Origin: Opisthorchis felineus
Lineage: Eukaryota; Platyhelminthes; Trematoda; Opisthorchiida; Opisthorchiidae
Reading direction: 5' to 3'
DNA length: 64,000 bases
NCBI GenBank assembly: GCA_004794785.1
Contig: SJOL01009565.1
Span: 357,383-421,382 of the forward strand
Shown piece by piece: positions 37,085 to 46,892 of this stretch (position 1 is the stretch's first letter; every line of letters starts with the position of its first letter). The translations under genes and the position numbers were made by a program. The notes under the pieces were generated by a model. The model was not told where the DNA came from and did not search any database. It worked only from the letters and a program-made list of their open reading frames with translations.

Positions 37085-37200
37085 TGCATTTGACATAACG
37101 TACTACTTATCGGTTTGCTGGAAACTAGTCAACAGCCCACAACCGGTTTCGCCTTTCTTGGAGCTCCTCAGATAGGTTTCGTCCGTTAGTTTCTCCAAAC
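37085..37200 (-). repeat. Hammerhead-family repeat, best-preserved copy
   Basis: On the minus strand the repeat reads through a complete hammerhead core (annotated separately at 37,134-37,178), then CTGTTGACTAGTTTCCAGC and a degenerate form of the AACCTTATGAGTAGTGCA block, ending near GCACTAC at 37,081-37,088. The same blocks occur at 35.2, 51.4 and 55.9 kb. Confidence 0.65.
37134..37178 (-). ncRNA. Type I hammerhead ribozyme motif, near-complete core
   Basis: Minus-strand order: ACCTAT (stem I, 37172-37177), CTGAGGA core (fits the CUGANGA consensus), a short stem II G-C, C-G, U-G around AAGAA, GAAA, then the palindrome ACCGGT, a T at the cleavage position, and GTGGGC (stem I, 37135-37140). 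In the family consensus GCCTAC pairs with GTGGGC over six pairs with one G-U; here one end pair is lost. The very short self-complementary stem III (ACCGGT) is what small type I hammerheads of Penelope-like elements and retrozymes show; such ribozymes are known to work as dimers. Stem II is weakened by two mismatches, so activity is uncertain. Confidence 0.6.
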
Positions 37201-39008
37201 TATATGTTCTACTTGTACAATATAATATGGGCAACTGAAGAAATACACTCAAAATTACATTGGTGCTGATATAAAGACAGTTTCTGATATTTTCAAACTG
37301 AGTCTGGCGCACACAAGTAGCCTCACTACTAAACTAGCACGATATCTGAGATACCATCGTATGTTTTCGACATGACATCTACTCATAGATTTGCTAAAGT
37401 TTCATCAGCAGGCCATAATTCGCAAAGTACAAGTTTATTTTCAGTAAGAATAAAGCAAGCTTGTCTGTTGATATTATACGTCATAACGGTGGGTCTATAC
37501 AAATTATGCACTCTCCGTGTGCTAACCGCTCTATGTGGAATTTATTGCTTCCGCCACAATTTTTACTAGTCTGAGACAAGCAAGAACATTCACCTTAACA
37601 TAAAATATACATATTGTTTGACTAACTGACGGTGCATTTTTGGAATTCCGTGAATCGTATTCTCAAATGTATCATGGTTCAAAATCCATTCATCCAACAA
37701 TCACGGCAAACGCATTACCAGTTCTGCTTCACTGCACCTTAAAATCACCCGAATTAAACAGCCCCAGCGGTTGAATTTGCTGGAACTACAAGATCTGAAC
37801 CGACGCCTCCCAAAGGCTATCCCGTAACTGTTCTAGGTGTCTCTGCCCGATACCTTATCTTTCAGCGCACTTGGACAAAATCCAACGGTTCATGGGGTTT
37901 GGTTTTTTAGAACCCTCCAAAAACGCCCATACCACAGCTGAGAAGAAGAGAAAATTATCGTCATGTTATTTTCTCGTGGAAAGAATCCTTTGACACGGTC
38001 CAGTAGAGCATAATCACTTTTCGGGAATCCACCTGAAATCAAGTGAGTAAAGTGTCATTGACTGGTAAAATGCTGTTGAACGAACTTTCAACTAATACTT
38101 ATTTCTTCTAACCACTCATAAATTATGCCAGTTTTTGTGCATAGAAGAGGTAGGCATAGTTGACGTGAGCCAAAAATTCATCAGCACAGTGCCTTCTACG
38201 AATGCTTACACCTACGTGTCAATTTTCTGTTCCACAGTAGTTCACACACACGGACCTCTAAATATTTTCCGGAACTCTGAGAAGGCCTTGAGTGCCACTC
38301 AATATTGGCTGAATAAATAACCACAATCAAATCAGCCGTGATAGTCGATTTAGTCCTGGAGGCCAATTTGCACTGGTCAGTGGAATATGATGTCACACTT
38401 CTGCTATACGTTACTGGTTTATTCCGCGTTTTACACACACAAATGTAGATTGAAACTGGTTCGGCTGCGAGTACTGCATCGCTAATACGATGATAATATG
38501 ATAATAAAGTGAATATTGTTCAGAAGATAAATCATATTTAAGGCTGAGTATCTTTGCTGCGGTCTAAGAAGTTATCGGATTCATATTTTGGTACGAAATG
38601 TAAGTTCGCCAAATAGCTTTCTCGAATTGAAGAGGTTTCAAATGTACACTTTCTGAAATGAACTCATTAATTTCTGCATGCCTTAGTCTTTGAACAGTGC
38701 GCTGAAAATCAGTTCATTGGGTAAAGAATGTGTCCAAATTTCCGCTCTGTTCAGGTATTGATCCTAACATGTGTGTTTAGTTGATGCATTTATCCAATAA
38801 GTAATTGGGTGGCTGGGTCTCCACCAGCTCCGTAGCACAATAACGCACCGGGTTCTCCGTCTGGAAGATGTGTTTAGTTCCCTTTACGAATCCGAATAAC
38901 GAAACTGAGTAAAACACGTTCAGGCATTCTTATCAAGCACAAACGAGTGACATATGAAATATTGGTCGATATATAACATGCTATTAGAAACTCAAAATTC
39001 ATAAACTA
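37201..39008. other. No gene recognised
   Basis: AT-rich DNA with ORFs up to 80 codons on both strands, no family signature. Confidence 0.4.
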
Positions 39009-39200
39009 GTGGCTAAGGATTTTACAGCCTTAGTCAAGATGACCAATGTAAACAAACATCGCAGTCAAGCCCCTTTAAACACATTCTCTCGCCTTCTACC
39101 TGGTCATGATTATTACACGGATGAACGCCAGCAAGCTAGGCTGAAGACTTGGCGTGACCACTTCAATGACAGATTTAATATCTCGGACGTGACAGGAGTG
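39009..39200 (+). pseudogene. Possible RTE-family remnant (linker before RT)
   Basis: An 81-codon frame contains LLPGHDYYTDERQQARLKT followed by WRDHFNDRFNI. The pattern (L)TDExQQ..RW..HF..LLN lies just before the RT core in RTE-type elements of flatworms. The match covers only some 30 residues and nothing of the RT core follows, so this could be chance. If real it is from a different RTE lineage than 1-4,405. Confidence 0.35.
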
Positions 39201-39255
39201 AGTTGGCTGTTTGGCGACCTAGGAGGTTGGACTACACTATATTTGTTACGCTGAG

Positions 39256-40125
39256 TGAGGTCTTTTATATGTAAGATCATATTTTAAACTAGTTTTAAGC
39301 CAATATATGTAACCTTCACCGTAACTAAAGTTCAGTGAACAAACAGCCTGAATGGTGTGCCCTCGGTTTGGAACTCTCATGTTAATTGCACCACCGGATA
39401 CGTTTGCTTGATTGTGGCTACACCCAGCTTTGAGGTCTTTTTAAAGACCGCATCAAATTTCAGCCATTTGTTGCAGCATAGCTGGACGATGGGACTTACA
39501 ATGAGGTAAAACGTAATTTTCAGGGCACTTCAGGGTGTCTGGGGTGCAGCTTATTGTGACTGTGTAAAACAACCTGAGTACCCATGATCGCTCGTATTCT
39601 ATTGGAGAGGAACTAAGAGAATGTTAGTACTATCTTGTGCAGGTAGGTTTAAGGTAAATGGAGCGCATGCATATTCTACCCAATTATCCAGTGACCAAAG
39701 TATCGAAAATGACAGTACAAATGTTCTGCTTGTGTTTGTATGTAAATTTGCAACTTTGTGTTTTGTCATGCATAATGACAGATACATTGTTCACATGACG
39801 TTTAAAGCGGTGCAATCAATAGAACTTTTGTCTCACTGGGCTACCAATCGCTGTGACATCAACTTGCTGTTTTCTGGAACGGTGGGAAGTACTGTCATGC
39901 ACAGTAAAATAAGACCCTTATTTCAAGTGTCACTCGTTTTGGTTGGTGACAGCGTGTGCAACAGTTTCATCAAGCAGAATTTGTCTATTTCCGTAATCCG
40001 GTATTATGTACATACGTATCTGGTTAGTTTATACTTCTATACGTTTTCGGTGACCGTAAATGTGGCGATTCATATCTATATTCAGTCGGCTTTCCGCTCA
40101 CGCTAAACATATTAGGATACATGAA
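39256..40125. other. No gene recognised
   Basis: One 161-codon plus-strand frame (39,621-40,106) is open without a motif; codon composition is AT-driven and no splice signals frame it. It is left unassigned. Confidence 0.35.
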
Positions 40126-40372
40126 CAGATAAAAGACATAGGAGAGAATGTTGGTAGCTCGGGTAGCGTAGATAGTCACTGGTTTATTCACTGAGCTGAG
40201 CAGTTTGATTGCAAGCGTTTCATCACCAATCGAGGTGACATTATCAACCACCGACCCATCGCTACGCTCCCTAAAAAAGCAACGACGATATAACCTCGAT
40301 TGGTAATGAAACTTTTGCAATCAAATAGCACAGCACAGCTCAGCGAACAAACCAACGACCAGATAAAAGACA
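40126..40372. mobile_element. Foldback (inverted-repeat) element, copy 1, with 13-bp flanking repeats
   Basis: Arms 40175-40235 and 40293-40359 are inverted copies: the left contains CTGAGCTGAGCAGTTTGATT, GCAAGCGTTTCATCACCAAT and CGAGGT, and the right is its reverse complement with a few small gaps. The loop is about 57 bp. The identical 13-mer CAGATAAAAGACA stands at 40126-40138 and 40360-40372, consistent with a target duplication, although about 36 bp separate the left duplicate from the left arm. A second copy of the same arm sequence is at 44.25-44.38 kb. It has no coding capacity, so it would be a non-autonomous foldback or MITE-like element. Confidence 0.7.
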
Positions 40373-41520
40373 GTCGTCTGTATCCATTGGTCAATTAAAA
40401 AGAAACATGAAGGTGAACGTACAACTTCTAGTGGCACGAAAAAGCCTTTTTGCTCTGGGGCGTAACATCCACGTCAGTATTCTGGCTATCATTATTATCA
40501 ACACTAATGAGCACATTCGCTATCAACATCAGCATGCTGTTGCTCGTTATCATCATAGTCCCAGCCATCCCGGTGTTCGGTTTGGTTACAAACCTCCAGA
40601 GTACTACTACTACCATTGTTGCTGTTGAAAATTCCACACTTAATAATATCATATTTCAAATGCAAAAGGCTTACTTCAGTACTTGTTACGTCGTCTCCAT
40701 CGGACGTTGTAAACCTTGCCTACGCTTGGTTTGGCATTCAACTTCTCCGCGATCAAAGTGGGGATAGCCCATATTTGGTCTGGCTTCCAATACTCACTTG
40801 CCATACTAATGCGCACGAGTATTTGACCATACGCTCGATAATCGATGTCGTACACTTGAAACCAGTCACATCGCAGCTGCTCAAGAGACACAGACAGTTT
40901 CATTCGTATCTGTTTTTTGGATGGGGATGAATTATGTGAAACGGAATGAAAATCACAGCGAACTGTAACGCGAACAATTTTTTGTGTATCTCTTTGGCAT
41001 GTTCTAAATAGTACTCACAAGACGCCGGTACACTGATCATCTCAAACATGGTGACAAATGAGTGAGGATCATTTGAAGGCTGAACCCAATCATGCAAAAG
41101 TTGTGGTTTTGTCGTTTATTTTCTAACTGAACTAGAACAAACTGCGAGAAATTCCAAACTACACAACTTTTTCCACTCAGGAACCGAATCAATGAATGGA
41201 ATTGATGTGCTTATTTCCATTCACCTCATCCCCTCGCCCTCCATGGGTTTTCGATGGGGTAAAATTCGGAAAAATCGCAACTGACGTTAAAAATGTGATG
41301 CACCAATGTAGAATCTACCCCTTACAGCTATAGGCGGATGGTGATGCTTGTTTCCAGGTAAAAACGTTGAAAAAATGTAGGTGACAAAGAAAACCTTGAC
41401 AGATAATTGTTCATTGAGTACAACACGAAACGTTGTTTTTGGAAAGTCGCAAACTCATTCTACTGGTTTTTTCGCTAACTTTTCGTTTCACTATTTCGAA
41501 TTCGCTCCTTGGTTATCTAG
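40373..41520. other. No gene recognised
   Basis: Overlapping plus frames at 40,407-40,930 and minus frames at 40,428-40,652 lack motifs. Confidence 0.35.
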
Positions 41521-41589
41521 GTTAACAGGGACCTCCACAAGTTCCTGGCCCCAAAATGGCAGCTAACTATTTTGAGTCCTGTTAACTTG
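41521..41589. repeat. Small inverted repeat (GTTAACAGG arms)
   Basis: GTTAACAGGGAC at 41521 and GAGTCCTGTTAAC ending at 41586 form a 9-bp perfect stem, extendable with a bulge, around about 45 bp. Role unknown. Confidence 0.5.
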
Positions 41590-42748
41590 ACTGTCCACAG
41601 AGATCGGTTGGTATGAATGGCCAATTGTACGGAAGTTCTTGTAGCTAACTGATCGATAATGACCTCAATTTGACCTGGCTTGTCTCATACCCTATAGAGT
41701 GCTGTCGTATCGAGTTTGAAACCGAAACGTTCACAAAGGATTCTTCTCACTGAAAAAGATTGTTCACTCAATTTTAATTGCCTTACTCTCTATCAACCCA
41801 GTAAGAAAGGCAGAGTTATTTTAATCCTCACCGTACCCTTTCGTCATCTCATCACACAATTCTTTTGACTTAAAAACCGGTTTTGGACAAACAACGCCCT
41901 CGGGTAACATTCTGCTAAATATTTGTTCACCGGAAACCTCCACCTCGCCAATTTACCCAAGGATGTCATTGCTATTTCCATCCGTTTTATTTCCGTCATT
42001 TTTAAGCATAGTAGATACCGCTGTTAGTGCACCCGCTCGGCTTGAAGAAGTACGGTAGCATGGAAAAGTGTGAAGGGAATATGGGAAATAGATCAGGGTT
42101 TTGCTGGTTAAGAAAGCCTAACTGCGGACGGCATTACTTCTAACTCGATCTCATACATCTAGATTAACACACTGCACAATTACTCATTTCCGACAATGAT
42201 CTTCGACAGAAGTGCATTGTGGCACGACGTCAGACGGTAATTTACCCTCGTCGGTGGGTTTTAGATAGGGGAACTTTGATCAATTGGTGGATCACTGGTA
42301 ACCGAGTGGGGAAGTATTGAGATAGCCCTCGGTAGGTGGCGCTTACTTCGCCAGTCATCCACGCGACATTTCCTGCGTAAATAGCACAGTGTTTCAAGGT
42401 CAGTCAGATTTGTCTGGTGGCAGTTTTTGTTCGGCTCCTGTAATCGGTTTAGTGGGGGAATGCAGGTGAAGTGGCCCCTATTTGACGATGGTATTGTTCG
42501 CAGTTAACGGTTGTAGCACGTTCGATAAATACACATATTTGGCTGCGTAATGATACAGTCGGTTGGGTGAAGGGCAGACTGATCTTGCCCTATGTGTCGG
42601 ATGAGTTTAACTCTGGACGAAACAAGGGGAATGTGGAAAATATTGAGAACGGACAAAATTTTGTGTCTCTCGGCTGCATAAGCGTCTTCTTAAAACATGA
42701 TAACTTATTTCTTGATAATATCCCTTGAGTAGTGGCAGGTGGCTGTAG
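41590..42748. other. No gene recognised
   Basis: AT-rich spacer without an open frame longer than about 60 codons before 42,590. Confidence 0.4.
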
Positions 42749-42830
42749 GTGGTTCGCCTTCCGTGTAGACACACCAGAGTAACTGCGCCGGGACAGGAGA
42801 AGGACTGTTCAAACAACAGTGACGTGAAGG
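42749..42830 (+). mobile_element. Tail fragment of tRNA-derived SINE family 2
   Basis: GTGGTTCGCCTTCCGTGTAG, AGTAACTGCGCCGGGACAGG and AGAAGGACTGTTCAA align with 43,173-43,255. The tRNA-like head is absent or unrecognisable here, so this is a 5'-truncated or decayed copy. Confidence 0.55.
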
Positions 42831-43049
42831 TGAATTTTAAGAATCTCATGACCACCTACAACAATAAACGTCTTGTTGAAAGTTTGAGTCTGTGGCAATA
42901 CCTGACTGGGGAATTCTACCAGGCGGGTCAATCGATCGACAAAAACCAGAGCAGTTGCTTAGTGGTCGTTCGAGTCGAGTTAACCAGTCACACCACATAA
43001 GCATGAAAAACATCGATTGTTCAGACGTAATAATTCGGGTACATCCAGC

Positions 43050-43255
43050 GTGTTCCAGTGAAGTAGTGGTAACATGTTAGCCTCGCATGCCAGATGTCCG
43101 GAGTTCAAAACCCCAGCACGGCCAAAGACGTGCACTGCCAATAAGCTCTGATAGGAATGAACCTCGAGTTAAGTGGTTCCTCTTTTGGTGTGGACCTAAA
43201 AGAATAATTGCGCCAGGACACGAGGAGGACTGTTCAAGTGGGAGTGATGAAGATA
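43050..43255 (+). mobile_element. tRNA-derived SINE family 2, copy with head and body
   Basis: The head has an A box (GTAGTGGTAACATGTTAGCC, 43063-43082), an anticodon-arm-like CTCGCATGCCAG, and a B box (GGAGTTCAAAACCCC, 43100-43114) followed by AGCACGGCC. Spacing is tRNA-like but the B box has an A where the consensus has G, so it is not a functional tRNA gene. The body carries the GCGCCAGGACACGAGGAGGA block shared with 42,749-42,830. Confidence 0.65.
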
Positions 43256-44253
43256 TAACATCCGTTGAGTAAAGGCCACCATTCTCATGAGGACGATTAG
43301 GGTAACTGTCACTTATTGAAGTAGGTGGAATCTCCCAAATGAAGGTTACCTTAAGACAGAGCCTTTAGACGTCGGAGTGCATACTCGTCATTCCACATTT
43401 GTAATTAACACTTTGCATATCCAATTTGTTTTAGATTGTTCCATTTTCAGATGAAAATCTGCTCGCCTTCTTGTCCTTATTCACCATGCTCCAGCATTTG
43501 GTGATATCAGTAAACATGCACTGATTGGTCGGACAGATTTTGGCCTCTAGCACTTTTGTAGAAAGTCACTGTCGAATGGTGGTGCATAATGCCTAACCTG
43601 AGCCGAAACTGACGAAACTGTCTGAGTGTCGTGAGATTCGCACCGCTGATGATTCCCAATAAGTATGAAACAGCTGTACACAGAGCTATTCTGCTTTTCA
43701 GCATAGATTGGCTTCGCTGAAACGATGAAATCCCTATTGAGTCAAAGGATTCTTTGTTTTTTGGAATAAAAAGCGGCCGTTGAATCTAAGCCGCCTCTCA
43801 GGAAAACACCGATTCGGAAACGATGTGGCAACGAGTAAGATGACTAACTTGGACCTATTCGTGAAGTAACAAAAAAAACAAGACACTATTGACGTCTTCA
43901 GCGTCACTCGGTTTTGTTAGAGGGTTACTGGGTTTTGTAACTAATCCCATCCACCAGGCTAGACGGGACTGATTTTAACCGTTATTAATCTTGAACTAAG
44001 ATGCAGTCAGGTTGGCTAAGTGGACGGACAGTAGGCTACAGCCAATACAGGGGGTTTTTGAGGTAGGGACCACAGCTCATCAGGTCCCTTGGAAACGATT
44101 CACGGGGTGCAAAGGACGCCTTTACTCTATCCCTGAAATGCCCTACCTAGATCATCCTGAGTCTTTCAAAGGCAAGTTTACCTGAACTTAAAATAATAAC
44201 TGGCTTGGCGATATTGCGAAATATAGGCAGCTCAGAGGTGGTGCTTGTTTTTT
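43256..44253. other. No gene recognised
   Basis: One 65-codon minus frame (43,507-43,704) and otherwise short ORFs; no motif. Confidence 0.4.
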
Positions 44254-44383
44254 GGTCTGTTTGCTGAGCTTGGCAGTGGATTGCAAACGTTTTACCAGCA
44301 ATCGAGTTGAGATAGTAACTTCAGGAGATCACGCACTGATGAAACGTTTGCAACCAAACTGTCAAGCTCGGCAAACGGAACAG
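44254..44383. mobile_element. Foldback element, copy 2
   Basis: The left arm 44254-44304 (TTTGCTGAGCTTGGCAG, GATTGCAAACGTTT) and right arm 44337-44383 (GAAACGTTTGCAACCAAACT, GTCAAGCTCGGCAAACGG) are inverted copies around a loop of about 32 bp. The arms match those at 40.18-40.36 kb. I see no clear target duplication. Confidence 0.7.
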
Positions 44384-46796
44384 CGGTAAGTGAGAACTGA
44401 CCGAATATGATAAATCAAACAAGACCAGGACTCCTTACACAGTGGTTAACAGTGGCTCTAGAACAAGTGGACTAACGCGTACTGCCTCATCCTGTTTTTC
44501 ATTTATATTACCCTCAATTACTATTTTTAATTAGGAATGTTCCAACAAATAGTTCTGCATGCTCCTCTAATGCAGAAATTTGAGTCAAGTATCGTCAAAC
44601 AGATTCCTCTAATACCGTGGGTTAGTGTATCAACTGTGCTTATGGAAGAGTGTTCGCAGTGACGGTTAACTAGCTACTCAATGGAATGCAATGCCCACCT
44701 GATTTATTAAAAAGAAGTCAGCAGTTTTGAGGATCAGAAGTTCCTTCTGTGTTGAGGTCGTGAAGGTTTTTTATTAAGGAAAATCCTCGACGTCTAAAAT
44801 GGTCCCTTTGTCGGGGTGTTTACAACTGGAAGAGGTTCCATAAGGAAAGATTACTGCATTTCGAATAACACACCAATCAAGTGTCGCCGACATGGTATGC
44901 TCCCATAAGAGGGTGGATACTCGGTAATTCCTCCTCATAACGCGTCCCTGTTTAATGGACACCTCAAAAAAGAAAACAATTTTCGCTTTCCGAGGTTTTC
45001 TTTACTAATAACCACTCGCTAGGAATCTCTACTTAAGTGAAAATTTTGTAGTGACTATTGTCGCGATCCGAAATTTTTACCGAACGAATTCTTCCTGGTA
45101 AGCGTTTTTCAGTAGTTGAGACGGAACGGTTTTGCTTTGACAATGTGACATCCAGACAGACACAAAAAAACTGCGTAAAACTGTAGTACGAGTTCGTTTG
45201 TAACCTCAAACTCATTTTCTAGTTGGAATCAGGTCATAGGTATTCTAAGTAAACCAAAACAAGATGAGTAGTCAGCAGTGTGCAGTTGAATGCAGGTCGT
45301 AAAATTTTGTTAATTGTGGTCAAAAATCTAGCACCGACCGATTTTCTCGAATCGGAAAATCATGATGGACTGCTTGCTAAAGCAAGCCAGAATAATCTGT
45401 TAGACATCTTCGGGTATGGCACAAAGTGCAAAGTACACGCGCCTAGAGAAGGAAATTTTTTAAATGATCCTGTTTGAAAAAACTGCTGACGCTCTACAAA
45501 AAAGTGTTCACCTTTGTCAAAAAATCGTCAATGTTGTCGGCAAAGAATGAAAAGAATAGGTCCAAAACTTACCCAGTAGGTACCGTCTCCTCAGACGGCG
45601 TCGTAGATTGCATACGGATGATCGTGAGATGTACGGAGACCTGCAGACACCATTGTCTAAAGGTTTATGCACCAGACACACTTCTGTCGTGGCACCCTGA
45701 TAGAAAATTTTGGTCCTGAGTTTATCAGAAGCCAAAGTTCATTTCAGTTTCGTCCTGTGAGTTAAACCGATCTATGCTAAAAAGCAGATAAGCGATTTAG
45801 AGCTGTTTCATTTGAAATCATCAACAGTGCGGATCTGAGGAGTCTCCAGAGGGCTTCGAGCCTGTGGCCTTCCGTCTGGTGGTTTGAGCACTTCGTGAGA
45901 TGCACACTACTGATGCTTCACAAAATGAACGAAAAGGCAATATGAAATTTTCTGATTTTTAGGATAGATTATTTTCACTCACAGAACGAAACCTCAGTTG
46001 AAAATTATCAAATCTCCTCACATTGCCCTCAGTCAAAATGTATCGTTGATTATGAACTAGTTACACAATATTTATACCGAGGATTTGTATTACTGAAATG
46101 CGTTGGTGCGCAACTGATAGAAAAAACGACCAGGACCTACAGTCACACGATAGTTTAGCAGTATTTGTTAGGCGGCCATTAATTGACGAATGTAACAGTC
46201 AATTTGTTGGTAGTGGCCGTTGTAAAGTCCACGTAATCCTTGTACCCATGAAGGCAAAATGTTCATAACATTGGGTAATGTGGAACCGAGGCTGCAGGTA
46301 ACTGAGATCCAGAAGTACAAAGACAGCTTGGATGTTCTAGAATGGCCTGTTTTACAAGCATGGACTAGTGTATATAATTTTTAGTGGATAAGAAATTGTT
46401 AGCAGACTACTCGTTAAGCAGTAGAGCATCGTAGATTGGACTGAGGGTGGTGAAGGTATTATCGGTTAATGAATTATCATACCTACCTGTCCACAGAAAA
46501 AGTCGCGAAATAGGGTATTGCGGTCCCTTGGTAAGGACATCAGAAGGCGCTCTATCTTTTTGAACTGGCCAAACCTATTGATGTACCTTTGGACAATGAC
46601 GACTGAGAAACAAGAGTGGAAAACACAAAAAATTAGGGCAAGCCGAGTTGAATTTGGCATACTCAAAAGGAAGGTTGGTGCTACAACAACAGTTGCGTGA
46701 GAGCTCAAAAGTTTCTCGAATTTGTCTGACTGATAGAGAAATGCACTCTTTTGAAAACCGTATTAGTGTTAACGACAGATTCATTTGTGTATGATT
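44384..46796. other. No gene recognised
   Basis: AT-rich sequence with ORFs up to 81 codons on both strands. No repeat partner or domain is found. Confidence 0.4.
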
Positions 46797-46892
46797 AAGC
46801 CTACCTGATGAGCCCCAAGAAAGACATCCTAGTAGCTGGCTATTAAAAAGCACCTTACCAGTAGTGTGTAACTTGGGGAAAATGGCGCAACA
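46797..46892 (+). repeat. Hammerhead-family repeat, degenerate, with a second unit start
   Basis: GCCTAC (stem I, 46799-46804), CTGATGAG (46805-46812) and CCCCAAGAAAGAC match the consensus, but the GAAA segment has become ATC and the 3' stem I is GCTGGC, so no active core remains. About 60 bp downstream AACTTGGGGAAAATGGCGC (from about 46,871) repeats the segment that stands just upstream of the ribozyme at 55.9 kb, as expected of head-to-tail units. Confidence 0.55.

Noticed and set aside
39621..40106. 161-codon plus-strand frame as a gene
   Set aside because: No motif or splice signals are seen, and it abuts the foldback element. Composition suggests chance.
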